Shown piece after piece: positions 1-9,082 of a stretch of 64,000 bases of DNA (within the stretch, counting starts at the first letter, position 1; every line of letters starts with the position of its first letter). The position numbers and the translations under genes were made by a program. The notes beneath the pieces are model-generated. The model searched no databases and was not told the DNA's origin. It saw nothing but the letters and a program-made list of their open reading frames with translations. The stretch comes from Pseudomonadota bacterium (GTDB lineage Bacteria > Pseudomonadota > Gammaproteobacteria > Steroidobacterales > Steroidobacteraceae): positions 8,137 through 72,136 of the forward strand of contig JAEZCR010000026.1 in assembly GCA_023433465.1 (NCBI GenBank), in the 5' to 3' direction.

Positions 1-1795
1 CGTCCCACTTGCCCAGGTAGAAGGCGCCGTTGAATCGCAGCCGGTTGTCCGCCCACGAGGTCTTCCATCCCGCTTCGTAGTTGGTAAGGAAGTCCGCCTT
101 GTACGGCGGGAACGTGCCGCGGCGGTTCACGCCGCCGGGGCGGAATCCTTCCGAGATGGTCGCGTAGAACATCGCATCGTCGGTCGCCTGGAACGACGCG
201 TTGATGCGGAAGGTGTTGTCTTCCTTCGTCACCGTCTTGTCGAGATTCGTGCAGGGCGCGGTCTCGAACACCTGTCCGGTGTCGAAACACGAGAACTCGC
301 CGGTTTCCGATTCGAAAGGATTCGTGATGCCGAAGCCGAAGAACCCTTCGAGCGAGTTCTCGTACTTGAAGAACCGCATGCCGCCGGTCAGCGAGAGCCG
401 GTCCGTCGCGTCGAAAGTCACTTCACCGAACACCGCGTAGTCGCGGTCGACGCGCCATTGCTTCGTGAGCCAGAACGTGTCGTCCCAACCGGTCACGTCG
501 CTGTCGTCGTTGAGCCCGGTGATGTTGTATTCCTGCTGGATGTCGTGCGTCTGCCGCTGGTAGAACAGGCCCGCGACGAATCGCACGCGGTTCTCCGACG
601 GGCTCGAGATGCGCAGCTCGCCGCTCAGCTTCGTGTAACCGTCCTTGCCCTGGATGAACTGCGACGGATTGATGAGTTCGCCCGCGTTGTCGTAGAAGTA
701 CACGCCCGATCCATTGAGCGTGTCGTAGAAGAAGGCGTAGTCCGAATAGTCGGAGTTCGTGTCCACGTCGCGCTTGAGATAGGCGCCCGAGAACGTGACG
801 TCGAAGTTGCTGATCTTGCCTTCGATCGCGAGCGCGGCCTGCATCCACTGGTCTTCGTAATCCTCCGGGTGGAAGTGCCCGACTTCCAGGTCGCCGAAGT
901 TGTTGTCGCCCGCGTAGATGCCGTTGCCCGTGCGCTTCTGGGCCATCAGCGTCGGCGTGATGCTCCAATTGTCGTTGAGATCCACCTTGAGCGCGGCGCG
1001 CGCGCCGTAGGTGTCGGAGTCGTTGTAGTTGTCCTCGGCGAGCGAGTTGATCGAGATGCCCGAGGTCGGGAACGTGCGCGTGGTGGCGATGTTGTCGATG
1101 TAGCCGCCGTCGTGACGCGCCCAGCCGACGAGGCGGATGGCCGCGTTTTCGCTGATCGGAATGTTCACGAAGCCTTCGGCGACGTAACCCGGGTCGCCGT
1201 CGCCTACGAAGTTGGTCTCGATGCCATACCCGCCATCGAAGCCGCTCGGGTCCGGCTTGTTCGTGATGATGCGGATCGTTCCGGACTGCGAGCTCGCGCC
1301 GTACAACGTGCCCTGCGGTCCCGCGAGCGCCTCGACGCGCGCGATGTCGTACATGTGGACGTCGAGCGCGCCCTGGATCGTGGTGATCGGCTGCTCGTCG
1401 AGATACTGGCCGACGCCGGGCTGAGGCCCGGAGTGGGTGCCGTTGTCGCCGGCGGCCGCGCCGCGCATGAACACGCGCGCGTATCCGGGCGCCGCCTGCT
1501 GGAACGAAACACTCGGCAGGAACTTCACGAAGTCGTCGAAGCCCTTCACGCCGAGTTCCTGGAGGCGCTCGGTGCCGATGGCCTGGATGCTGAGCGGTAC
1601 ATCCTGCAGGTTCTGTTCGCGCTTGAGGGCGGTGACGACCACCTCCTCCATGCCGCGCATGGGCTCTTCCGCCTGTTGCGCCTGGGCGAGTGGCGATGCC
1701 GCGAGGATCGCGCTGGCGAGTGGAACCTGGGTCAGGAGCTTGCGGGCCTTCCGGGCCTCGTCACGTCGGATCTTGCGCAACTTGCTGCGAGTCAT
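1..1795 (-). CDS. TonB-dependent receptor (C-terminus beyond window)
   Basis: This is an outer-membrane TonB-dependent receptor, read on the minus strand from an ATG at 1795 preceded by a GGGGAG ribosome site. About 598 residues are visible without a stop before the window edge, so the C-terminal barrel strands are missing. A basic N-terminus leads into an Ala-rich signal region. A TonB-box-like stretch (EEVVVTA) follows near residue 50, then a plug domain with the YLDEQPIT and GPQGTLYGASSQSGTIRI motifs, then alternating beta-strand sequence. The substrate cannot be told from sequence. It lies 86 bases downstream of a TPR-sulfotransferase and an M20 peptidase on the same strand, which would fit uptake of a peptide or conjugated organic compound, but that is inference. 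Confidence 0.93.
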   Translation of the reverse strand, partial: MTRSKLRKIRRDEARKARKLLTQVPLASAILAASPLAQAQQAEEPMRGMEEVVVTALKREQNLQDVPLSIQAIGTERLQELGVKGFDDFVKFLPSVSFQQAAPGYARVFMRGAAAGDNGTHSGPQPGVGQYLDEQPITTIQGALDVHMYDIARVEALAGPQGTLYGASSQSGTIRIITNKPDPSGFDGGYGIETNFVGDGDPGYVAEGFVNIPISENAAIRLVGWARHDGGYIDNIATTRTFPTSGISINSLAEDNYNDSDTYGARAALKVDLNDNWSITPTLMAQKRTGNGIYAGDNNFGDLEVGHFHPEDYEDQWMQAALAIEGKISNFDVTFSGAYLKRDVDTNSDYSDYAFFYDTLNGSGVYFYDNAGELINPSQFIQGKDGYTKLSGELRISSPSENRVRFVAGLFYQRQTHDIQQEYNITGLNDDSDVTGWDDTFWLTKQWRVDRDYAVFGEVTFDATDRLSLTGGMRFFKYENSLEGFFGFGITNPFESETGEFSCFDTGQVFETAPCTNLDKTVTKEDNTFRINASFQATDDAMFYATISEGFRPGGVNRRGTFPPYKADFLTNYEAGWKTSWADNRLRFNGAFYLGKWD

Positions 1796-1824
1796 CGTTG
1801 CTCCCCGTGCGTCTTCTTGTCTGT

Positions 1825-1845
1825 GGACGGACTTCAAGTCCGTCC
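1825..1845. repeat. Perfect 9-bp inverted repeat between TPR-sulfotransferase and TonB receptor
   Basis: GGACGGACT and its complement are separated by three bases, giving a strong hairpin in the 86-base gap between two same-strand genes. There is no T-run on either side, so it is a poor Rho-independent terminator. It may instead be an mRNA-stabilising structure or attenuator before the receptor gene. Confidence 0.4.
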
Positions 1846-1881
1846 CCGATCGCGGATCAGTGTATGCCTTTCCCTTCCGGA

Positions 1882-3804
1882 TCAAAACTGCGGAGTAGAT
1901 GGATACCTCGACAGGACCTCACCCAATGCATCCTCGAGGGGCCCCAAAAATGGCTCGAAGTGTCTCCAGTGATCGACACCCTCGCGAAAAATCGGCTGGC
2001 GAACCTGTTCCGAGCTCGCCGTGCGCACTGCCCTACGATTTTCGTGAAACCTCAAAACCGCCTCTTCATAGGGCAACCCGCAGTAGGCGAGCAGCCGCCG
2101 GACCTCCGCATCCGTATCCTCGATCATGTTCTCGTAGAACACGCGGTGCACGCGTCCCGGCAACGCTTCGTCGAAATGCGCCATCAGCTCGACGTAATCG
2201 CGGTAGTAGCGGCCGATCTCCGTGAGGTCATACGTGAAGCTCTGGCCGCGCGCGAAGTGCTGTTTGAACCCCGAGAAGCAGCAGCCGAGCGGGTGGCGTC
2301 GGGCATCGATGATCTTGGCGTTAGGCAGCATCAGGTGGATGAACCCGACGTGCGCGAAGTTGTTAGGCATCTTGTCGATGAAGAAGGGCTTGTCCGTCTT
2401 GCGCTGGATGCGCGTCTGGCGGATGTAGCGCTCGCCGAGCGCACGCAGCTCGGCCGCGTCGAACTTCGCGAGCGCGCGTGGATAGGCGGCGCCCGGCTCG
2501 CGCGACGTCCTGTTGCCGACCATGCGCGCGAGCATCGCGACGTCGGGCAGCTCCATCGTGCCTTCAACCAGGGTGTGCGAGGCCAGGATCTGCTCGATGA
2601 GGGTCGAACCCGAGCGCGGCAGGCCTACGACGAAGATCGGATCGGGCGCTTCGAACCCCCACCCCGCGCGCTCGGCGAAGAGCTCGCGCGTGAAGAACTT
2701 CTTCGAACGTTGCACGTGCGCGGAATTCTCCGCGGCGTCGTAACGGATGACACCGCGGCGCAGGCGGTTGCCTTCGGCGTAGTGACGGAAGGATTCGGCG
2801 TACTCGCCGGCGTCCTCGAGCACCTTGCCGAGCGAGAACTCGAAGTGAAAGCGATCCTCGGTAGTGAGGTCCGGGCGCGCGAGCTGCGTGCGCATGGCGT
2901 CGGCGTCCTCCGGCGTGAACCGGTACGTCTTGAGATTCGCGAGACTCCACCAGGCTTCGCCGAAATGCGGCGCGAGCGCGATGGTCTTGCGGTACGCGTC
3001 GATGCTCTCGGCGTTGCGCCCCGCCGTCTTGAGCGAATGCCCGAGGCTCATCCACACCTTGGGCTGGTTCGGATAGTCCGCGAGCACCGCCTGGTATTGC
3101 TCGATGGACGCGGCGTATTCGCCGATTCGCCCGAGGATCGCGGCCTTGAGGTTGCGATAGCCGGGATTACGCGGCTCCTCCGCCAGCAGGCGGTCGACCT
3201 CGGTGAGCGCCGCCTCGGATTTGTTCTGCCGGTGCAGCACCGTCGCGTAGTTGTGCCGCGCGGCCGCGAAGCCGGGCGCGAGCTCGAGACAGCGCGCGAG
3301 CAGGTTCTCCGCGTCGGCGTACCGGCCGATGCGCGCCGCGACTTCGGCGAGCATGCGGATCGCGGCGACGTCGGTCGGATGCCGCTTGAGGAACTCGCGC
3401 AGCGTCGCCTCGGCGTCCGGAATACGGTTCTCACACAGCGCGGTGGCGGCGTAGACGAGCTGCGGATCGCGAGTCGAGTGGCGTATGGATTCCGCGTACG
3501 CGGCGTCCGCGGCCTCCTTCATCTCGAGCGCGGTGTAGTGATCGCCGAGTGCCCGCCACGCGTCGGGCAGCGCCGGACGGAAGTGCACCGCGCGCTTCAG
3601 CGCGGCGATGGCTTCGTCGCCGCGCCCCACGCGCCCCAGCGCGAGACCGGACAGCGCCAGGGCATTCGGCTGATCGGGAAGAACCTTGAGGATCTCGTCC
3701 GCCTGTTCCGCCGCCGCGCGCGGATCGACGTCGAGGAGCCGCGCGGCGTTCGCGAGGGCGACGTCGAGGGTACCGGCGGGTTCCGTTGGGGCGGCGGTGC
3801 TCAC
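1882..3804 (-). CDS. TPR-repeat sulfotransferase
   Basis: The product is a 640-residue two-part protein. Residues about 10-340 are tandem tetratricopeptide repeats. The C-terminal 270 residues form a PAPS-dependent sulfotransferase domain with the 5'-phosphosulfate loop GLPRSGSTLIEQ near residue 395 and the 3'-phosphate region RRHPLGCCFSGFKQ near residue 505. The start is taken as the GTG at 3804 because it overlaps the TGA of the upstream M20 peptidase (GTGA overlap); an in-frame GTG at 3846 would lie inside that gene. In this family the TPR part is thought to present protein or peptide acceptors, and the genes are often found near TonB receptors. The acceptor here is unknown. Confidence 0.88.
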   Translation of the reverse strand: MSTAAPTEPAGTLDVALANAARLLDVDPRAAAEQADEILKVLPDQPNALALSGLALGRVGRGDEAIAALKRAVHFRPALPDAWRALGDHYTALEMKEAADAAYAESIRHSTRDPQLVYAATALCENRIPDAEATLREFLKRHPTDVAAIRMLAEVAARIGRYADAENLLARCLELAPGFAAARHNYATVLHRQNKSEAALTEVDRLLAEEPRNPGYRNLKAAILGRIGEYAASIEQYQAVLADYPNQPKVWMSLGHSLKTAGRNAESIDAYRKTIALAPHFGEAWWSLANLKTYRFTPEDADAMRTQLARPDLTTEDRFHFEFSLGKVLEDAGEYAESFRHYAEGNRLRRGVIRYDAAENSAHVQRSKKFFTRELFAERAGWGFEAPDPIFVVGLPRSGSTLIEQILASHTLVEGTMELPDVAMLARMVGNRTSREPGAAYPRALAKFDAAELRALGERYIRQTRIQRKTDKPFFIDKMPNNFAHVGFIHLMLPNAKIIDARRHPLGCCFSGFKQHFARGQSFTYDLTEIGRYYRDYVELMAHFDEALPGRVHRVFYENMIEDTDAEVRRLLAYCGLPYEEAVLRFHENRRAVRTASSEQVRQPIFREGVDHWRHFEPFLGPLEDALGEVLSRYPSTPQF

Positions 3805-5222
3805 GGTCGTTTGCGGCTGGATAGATCCTTGATCAGCTCGTACCACATCTTCAGGCCATCGTAGAACGACTTCACCGGGATACGCTCGTCGAGGCCATGC
3901 GCGAAGGCATCCTTGTCGCGAATGAAGGTGGGATCGACGCCGTACGTCGGGATGCCCCCCGCGCGGAACACGAGACCATCGGTCGCGCCCGAGGCCTGCT
4001 GCGGAACGATCGGCACGCCGGGATAGTACTTCTGCACGACGCGGGTGACCGCCGCGATGACGTCCGGGCGCAGCGGCGACGCGTCGCTCGACATCGGCTC
4101 GTCGATGGTCGTCACTTCCACGTCCGCGCCCACGACGCGCGCGAGCTCCAGGCGCACGTCCTCGACCTTCACGCCCGGAAAGACGCGGCAGTTCACCACG
4201 GCGGTGGCGCGCTGGGGCAACGCATTGTTGGCGTGTCCGCCATCGAGCCGCGTCGCGACGCAGGTGGTGCGCGTCTGGCCGACGTAGGCCGGGTTCGCGG
4301 CGAGCACCGCCGCGGCCGCCTCGTCACGCGGATTCTCGGCGAACCTCGTCATCGCCGCGCCAAGCTCACCCGGCGTCGTCTTTCCCGCCGCGCGCAGGCT
4401 CGCGATCGTCGTGTCGTTCCACATCACGGGGAAGCTGAAGTGGCGCAGCTTCTCGAGCGCAGCGGCGAGGTCGTAGATCGCGTTGTCGGCGCGCGGCGTG
4501 GAACTGTGGCCACCGGGGTTCCGGGTAGTTAGCAGGAAGTCGGCGTATGTCTTCTCCGCCGACTGCAACGCGAAATACAGCGGCTTGCCCGTTTCGTCAT
4601 CCAGCGTGCCGCCGCCGCCATCAGCGTTGAGCGCGTATTCGGCGTCGATCAGCGCGCGGTGATCGCGGACCATCGCGACCGTGCTCGCCTGCGAAGTCTC
4701 CTCGTCGCCGCTGAAGTAGATGATGAGATCGCGCTTCGGCACGAACTTCTCGGCCTTGAGGCGCAGGAACACCGCCGAAAGCCCGGCGATGCCGTGTTTC
4801 ACGTCGTAGGTTCCGCGACCGTAGAAGAAGCCGTTCTCCTCGACGAGCCGGAACGGATCGCGCTTCCAGTCCGATGGCTTCGCGTCGACGACGTCCATGT
4901 GCGCGAGGAACAGGATGGGTTTGCCGCCGGAGCCATCGCCGCGGTACCGCACGACCAGCGTCGCGGTCTTGTCGCCCGGCCTCTCGAACGGCACGACCTT
5001 GACGTCTTCGGCGGGAAAGCCCCCCGCGCGGAATTCGCCGGCGAGATATTCGGCCATCGCGGGTACCTGGTCCTTGCCGAGCACGGTCTGGAACGCGACG
5101 GTCCTCGCCAGGATTTCGCGCGCCTTGGCGTCGAAAGGACCGGATTTGTCGGCGGCGGCCGCGCCCGAGGAGAAAGCGACGGAGGAAGCCAGAACGAAGA
5201 AGGCGAGGATTTTCTTGTGCAT
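3801..5222 (-). CDS. M20-family metallopeptidase, exported
   Basis: The 473-residue protein has an N-terminal signal peptide (MHKKILAFFVLASS, cleavage after an Ala-rich stretch). M20 zinc-peptidase signatures follow: an AHMDVVD motif near residue 107, GRGTYDVKHG, and SGDEET near residue 170. The inserted dimerisation domain and a C-terminal His region are present. It probably hydrolyses peptides or N-acyl amino acids in the periplasm. The ATG at 5222 is chosen because it begins the signal peptide. An alternative ATG at 5249 overlaps the upstream membrane-protein stop (ATGA) and would add nine residues before it. It is coupled downstream to the TPR-sulfotransferase. Confidence 0.9.
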   Translation of the reverse strand: MHKKILAFFVLASSVAFSSGAAAADKSGPFDAKAREILARTVAFQTVLGKDQVPAMAEYLAGEFRAGGFPAEDVKVVPFERPGDKTATLVVRYRGDGSGGKPILFLAHMDVVDAKPSDWKRDPFRLVEENGFFYGRGTYDVKHGIAGLSAVFLRLKAEKFVPKRDLIIYFSGDEETSQASTVAMVRDHRALIDAEYALNADGGGGTLDDETGKPLYFALQSAEKTYADFLLTTRNPGGHSSTPRADNAIYDLAAALEKLRHFSFPVMWNDTTIASLRAAGKTTPGELGAAMTRFAENPRDEAAAAVLAANPAYVGQTRTTCVATRLDGGHANNALPQRATAVVNCRVFPGVKVEDVRLELARVVGADVEVTTIDEPMSSDASPLRPDVIAAVTRVVQKYYPGVPIVPQQASGATDGLVFRAGGIPTYGVDPTFIRDKDAFAHGLDERIPVKSFYDGLKMWYELIKDLSSRKRP

Positions 5223-5245
5223 CGGAGACCCCGATTCGACTGGAG

Positions 5246-5761
5246 TCATCTTAGCCTTGCTTTGATGATCCCGTGCGCCGTGAACAGGGCGATGAAAGGC
5301 AGGAACGAGGACAGGAGGCGATTGCCGATGAAAGCCGTCGAGACGGCCGCGGCGACCAGCGTGATCCCGACGAGCAGCCATGACGCCCGGCGCACCGTGC
5401 GGGGCTCGGCATCGAGACCGACGTAGCCGTGCTTGTCGAACAATGTAAAGAAGAGTCCGGTCGCGAGCACCCAGTACATCATCGCCGTGCCCTCGAGCCG
5501 GCCGTATTCCGCGTTGATCCACGGCCAGCGCGTCAGCAGGCCGATGGTGCCGCTCACGAAATACAGCGCGATCCCGAGATAGATGCGGTTGAGGATCGCG
5601 CCACGGCGCACGAGCAGCGTCGTGCCGACGATGGCGAGCGCGGTGGCGGCGTAGTAAGGCAAACGCCATTCGACCTGCTCGCGTGGATCCGCGATCGCCA
5701 TGTAGAGCAGGAAAACCGCGAGTGGAATCGCTTCGACGGCCCGCAAAGCGAACGCCCGCAT
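5246..5761 (-). CDS. Small multi-pass membrane protein
   Basis: About 171 residues, almost all hydrophobic, form five or so membrane-spanning segments (for example FLLYMAIA, ATALAIVGTTLLV, MMYWVLATGLFF). No family is recognised. It is the first gene of a leftward unit with the M20 peptidase and TPR-sulfotransferase: its TGA overlaps an in-frame ATG of the peptidase. The start could be the ATG at 5761 or one at 5779. Either way, the 5' end overlaps that of the methyltransferase on the other strand, leaving no intergenic promoter. Confidence 0.7.
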   Translation of the reverse strand: MRAFALRAVEAIPLAVFLLYMAIADPREQVEWRLPYYAATALAIVGTTLLVRRGAILNRIYLGIALYFVSGTIGLLTRWPWINAEYGRLEGTAMMYWVLATGLFFTLFDKHGYVGLDAEPRTVRRASWLLVGITLVAAAVSTAFIGNRLLSSFLPFIALFTAHGIIKARLR

Positions 5762-5777
5762 GGAATATGATGCGGTC

Positions 5778-6491
5778 ATGGAATCGACGGCGCCCGACTG
5801 GGTCTCCGAAACTCGCTTCGGTAAATGGTTTCTCTCCACGGAGACCTGGTTTCGATACGTTCTTTCGCAGGCCGTCGCGGACCTGCGGGTGCTCGCGGGA
5901 CCGGATCTGCCTGCATCGTTCAACCGTCTCATGGACGTCGGCTGCGGGCAAGGACTCGCCTTCCAGCTCCTCGAAAAACATTTCGCGCCACGCGCGATCG
6001 TCGGCGTCGACGTCGATCCGCGCATGGTCGAGGAGGCCCGGAAAGCGGCGGACGGATGCAAGGTTCCCGTCGAAGTACGCACCGGTTCGGTCACGAAACT
6101 CGAACTGCCCGATGAGTCGGTGGACGCGATCCTGTGCCACCAGCTCATCCACCACGTTGCGAACCAGCAAGGCGCGCTGCGCGAGCTGTATCGCGTGCTG
6201 GCGCCGGGCGGCTATCTGTTCCTGTCGGAGTCCTGCGAATCGTTCATCAACACCTGGACGGTGCGCTGGTTCTTCCGGCACCCGGAGGGCGTGCAACGGC
6301 CCGCGGAGGGTTACGTGAAGTTAGTGCGCGAGGCGGGCTTTCAGGTCGAGGAGCGCCACGTCCACACGTCCACGCCGTGGTGGTCGCTGTGGGATTTCGG
6401 GCTTACGCGCCGGCTCGGCCTCGTGCGCACTGCCCCTCTCCCCACCGAACTGCTGCTGGTTGCCAGAAAGGGGGCAGCCCCCGTTTCCTAG
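5778..6491 (+). CDS. SAM-dependent methyltransferase (Methyltransf_11/25 type)
   Basis: This is a class I methyltransferase of about 237 residues. Motif I is LMDVGCGQG, followed by VGVDVDPRMVEEAR and the post-motif stretch DAILCHQLIHHVANQQGAL. It probably methylates a small molecule, but the substrate is not evident. The start is the ATG at 5778 (MESTAPDW); an in-frame ATG at 5760 adds six residues and overlaps the divergent membrane gene further. The last residues (KGAAPVS) and the stop codon are encoded by the left arm of the composite inverted repeat at 6470-6568, so the repeat has set the C-terminus of the protein. Confidence 0.85.
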   Translation: MESTAPDWVSETRFGKWFLSTETWFRYVLSQAVADLRVLAGPDLPASFNRLMDVGCGQGLAFQLLEKHFAPRAIVGVDVDPRMVEEARKAADGCKVPVEVRTGSVTKLELPDESVDAILCHQLIHHVANQQGALRELYRVLAPGGYLFLSESCESFINTWTVRWFFRHPEGVQRPAEGYVKLVREAGFQVEERHVHTSTPWWSLWDFGLTRRLGLVRTAPLPTELLLVARKGAAPVS

Positions 6492-6568
6492 CGAAAGGGG
6501 TCAGCCCTCGGCGAGCGACATTTTTGAGAAGGACTGACCCCTTTCGCTGGGAAATGGGGGCTGCCCCC
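6470..6568. repeat. Composite inverted repeat, copy 1
   Basis: Two arms of about 37 bases (6470-6506 and 6531-6568) are inverted copies with only a few mismatches, around a 24-base loop. Each arm starts or ends with its own short hairpin, GGGGGC-A-GCCCCC, and also holds AAAGGGGTCAG, so the element can fold as nested hairpins. A second copy is at 11682-11762. The left arm contains the stop codon of the methyltransferase gene. It may act as terminator between that gene and the pspA operon. Confidence 0.85.
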
Positions 6569-6619
6569 ATTATTCTTGCGCCACGCCGCGCTCCCGCGCG
6601 GTGGTCTCGGAGGGCGCAG

Positions 6620-7369
6620 ATGTTTGGTCGCATAGCCAACCTGTTCAAAGGTTTCCTGTCACTGTTCGTTTCCGGCATCGAACGCCGTAACCCCGAGGCC
6701 CTGCTCGAGCTCGAGCAGGAAAACCTCCGCAAGCAGATAGGCAATTTCAACCAGGGGCTGGCCTCGCACGCGGGACTTTCCGAGCGGCTCATGAGCCAGG
6801 TCCGCAAGCTCGAGGCCGAGCAGCGCGACCTGCGCGCCAAGACCACCGCGCACGTCCGGGCCGGCAACAATTCCGCCGCCGGCCAGTACGCACTGCGCCT
6901 GCAGTCCGTCGAGCAGCAGCTCGCCGAGAACCGCACGCAGCTCGAGGCCGCCGAGACGACCTACAAGAACCTCGTCAAGGCGCGCGACGTCGCCGTGCAG
7001 ACCGCGCGCGCGAAGATCGAAAGCCTGAAGGGCGCCATCAACGACATGCGCATGAAGCAGGCCATGGCCGAGATCCACGAGATGTCCGCCGGAATGATCA
7101 CGAATATCGGCGGCTCCGGGGACACCCTGAATCGCCTCCATGAAATGGTCGAAGAGGAGCGCAACAAGGCCGCCGGGCGCGCCAGGGTCGCGCGCGACGC
7201 GGTCGACATGTCCCAGGTCGAGCTCAAGGAACCCGAGATGAACGCGCTCGCCGACCAGGCGCTCGCGGACTTCGCCGCGCGCGAAGGCATCTCGATCAAG
7301 GGCGCCGCGGCGCCGGCCGCGGCGGAGCGCTCCATGGGCGAGACCGAGAAACCGCAAGGTCAGGGCTGA
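6620..7369 (+). CDS. pspA: PspA/IM30-family membrane-remodelling protein
   Basis: The 249-residue protein has the PspA/IM30 (bacterial ESCRT-III-like) layout. An amphipathic N-terminal helix (FGRIANLFKGFLSLFV) is followed by a long, highly charged coiled coil rich in Glu, Gln and Ala over residues about 25-200. The C-terminal tail beyond residue 205 is short and Ala/Pro rich. The ATG at 6620 has a GGAGGG ribosome site. Family members oligomerise on damaged inner membrane. Here the gene leads a four-gene operon with an AAA+ ATPase rather than pspBC, so the partner set is unlike the Escherichia coli phage-shock operon. No PspF/sigma-54 promoter was recognised. Confidence 0.85.
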   Translation: MFGRIANLFKGFLSLFVSGIERRNPEALLELEQENLRKQIGNFNQGLASHAGLSERLMSQVRKLEAEQRDLRAKTTAHVRAGNNSAAGQYALRLQSVEQQLAENRTQLEAAETTYKNLVKARDVAVQTARAKIESLKGAINDMRMKQAMAEIHEMSAGMITNIGGSGDTLNRLHEMVEEERNKAAGRARVARDAVDMSQVELKEPEMNALADQALADFAAREGISIKGAAAPAAAERSMGETEKPQGQG

Positions 7370-7416
7370 CGGAGACGTTGGTAGTTAGCACGCCAGCGTC
7401 GCCGGGAGGTTGACCG

Positions 7417-9078
7417 GTGCCCGCGCCAGCAAACGCCCCCGCCTGGGCCGCCGAGCTCGCGCTCGCATACGAGAGCGGCGCGTCGAGCCAGTTCATCCTG
7501 TTCGGCAACGTGCACGACCGGCTCGCGGTCGGCTCGACGCTCGTCGATCTCGCCGACTACCTCGAGAACACGCTGCTCGAGCGCTTCGACGTCGTGTTGT
7601 CGTACGACCTCGGCAACGGGCTGCTGTTCGAACGCGGCGGCAGCGTCGTCGAGAAATGGCAGGGCGCCGAGCTGCGCAACCGCATGCGCGAGCCCCTGCA
7701 GGCGATCCAGTGGATAGGCAGCTACGCGCGCTACCTCGGCAACCTGCGCACCCTTGGTATCAGTGGGGGCAGCAAGGAACGCGTGCCGAACGTCGCCGTC
7801 ATCCTGCGCGGCGTCGACCACATCGTGCCCGCGGACGGTTCGGGCTTCGAGCACGGCAGCCTCACGAGCATGTTGCGTGCGTGGGCGAGCGAAGCGCCGT
7901 TCCGCGACCTGCCCTTCGCGAGCATTCTCATCGCCGACAACCTCAACGACGTCGAGCCGCAGGTCGCGACCGCCGCGCACGCGACGCGCATTCGCGTGCC
8001 GCTGCCCGACGCACCCGCGCTCGGACGCGCGCTCGACATCCTTTCGCGTGGTTCGCCGAAAGCGTTCGCGCCCGGCGCGAAGCTCGATGAGCTCGCTGGC
8101 GCGCTCGCCGGCGTCACCGTGTCGAGCCTCGAAAGCCTGGTGAAGACCCGGCACCACGAAGGCAAACCGATCGGCGACGCGGATCTCTCGCGCATCAAGA
8201 AGGAACTGGTCGAGCGCGACTCCGCGGGACTCATCGAGTTCATCGACCCGAAGCGCTCGCTCGCCGACTACCACGGGCAGGAGGCGCTCAAGACCTGGCT
8301 GCGCCAGGACATCGCGCTGTGGCGCGCGGGCGATCTCAAGGCCCTGCCCATGGGCTATCTACTCTGCGGGCCGGTCGGTACCGGCAAGACTTTCCTGGTC
8401 GAATGCCTCGCGGGCGAAGCCGGCGTGCCGGTCGTCAAGCTCAAGAATTTCCGCGACCGCTGGGTGGGTTCTTCCGAAGGCAATCTCGAAAAGATCTTCC
8501 GGCTCATACGGGCGCTCGGCCGCTGCATGGTGTTCATCGACGAGGCCGATCAGACGCTCGGCAAGCGCGACTCCGGAGCCAACGACTCGGGCCTCTCGGG
8601 CCGCATCTACTCGATGATCGCCCAGGAGATGTCGGACAGTGGCAATCGCGGCCGCGTGTTGTGGCTGCTGGCCTCGTCGCGCCCCGATCTCATCGAAGTC
8701 GATCTCAAGCGTCCCGGCCGCGTCGACGTGAAAGTGCCGCTGCTGCCCACCAGCACGCCCGCCGAAAGCGCGCAGCTGATCGGCACGCTCGCGAAACGTT
8801 ACGGCCTCGCGCTGGAACCCGCGGATTTCGCGCGCCTCGAAGGACGCATGCCCACGCTGCTCACGCCCGGCGCCGCGGAGGCGCTCGTGGTCAAGGCCTA
8901 CCGGCATTCGAAGACGCAGAACGTGCCCGGCGCCGCCGCGCTCGAGGCCAGCCTCGAGGGCTACCAGAATCCAGTGCCCGCCGACGTGCTCGATTTCCAG
9001 ATGCGCATCGCCATTCGCGAGGCCACCGATCTGGGGTTCGTGCCGCCCGCGTTCCGCGCGATGGCCCAGGCGACGTGA
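7417..9078 (+). CDS. AAA+ ATPase partner of PspA
   Basis: This is a 553-residue classical AAA ATPase. Residues 1-250 carry no motif I recognise. The AAA module begins near residue 290, with Walker A GPVGTGKT at 318-325, Walker B CMVFIDEAD near 370-378 and the second region of homology LASSRPDLIEVDLKRPGRVD. No membrane segment or protease domain is seen. The GTG start at 7417 has a GGGAGG ribosome site. Because PspA is homologous to ESCRT-III and the AAA protein Vps4 disassembles ESCRT-III, a PspA-remodelling role is an attractive inference from the adjacency. It is not shown by the sequence. Confidence 0.85.
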   Translation: MPAPANAPAWAAELALAYESGASSQFILFGNVHDRLAVGSTLVDLADYLENTLLERFDVVLSYDLGNGLLFERGGSVVEKWQGAELRNRMREPLQAIQWIGSYARYLGNLRTLGISGGSKERVPNVAVILRGVDHIVPADGSGFEHGSLTSMLRAWASEAPFRDLPFASILIADNLNDVEPQVATAAHATRIRVPLPDAPALGRALDILSRGSPKAFAPGAKLDELAGALAGVTVSSLESLVKTRHHEGKPIGDADLSRIKKELVERDSAGLIEFIDPKRSLADYHGQEALKTWLRQDIALWRAGDLKALPMGYLLCGPVGTGKTFLVECLAGEAGVPVVKLKNFRDRWVGSSEGNLEKIFRLIRALGRCMVFIDEADQTLGKRDSGANDSGLSGRIYSMIAQEMSDSGNRGRVLWLLASSRPDLIEVDLKRPGRVDVKVPLLPTSTPAESAQLIGTLAKRYGLALEPADFARLEGRMPTLLTPGAAEALVVKAYRHSKTQNVPGAAALEASLEGYQNPVPADVLDFQMRIAIREATDLGFVPPAFRAMAQAT

Positions 9079-9082
9079 TGTC

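Noticed and set aside
458..1972. Long plus-strand open frame opposite the TonB receptor
   Set aside because: It is a shadow frame of high-GC coding DNA. The minus strand gives an uninterrupted receptor with signal, TonB box and plug motifs.
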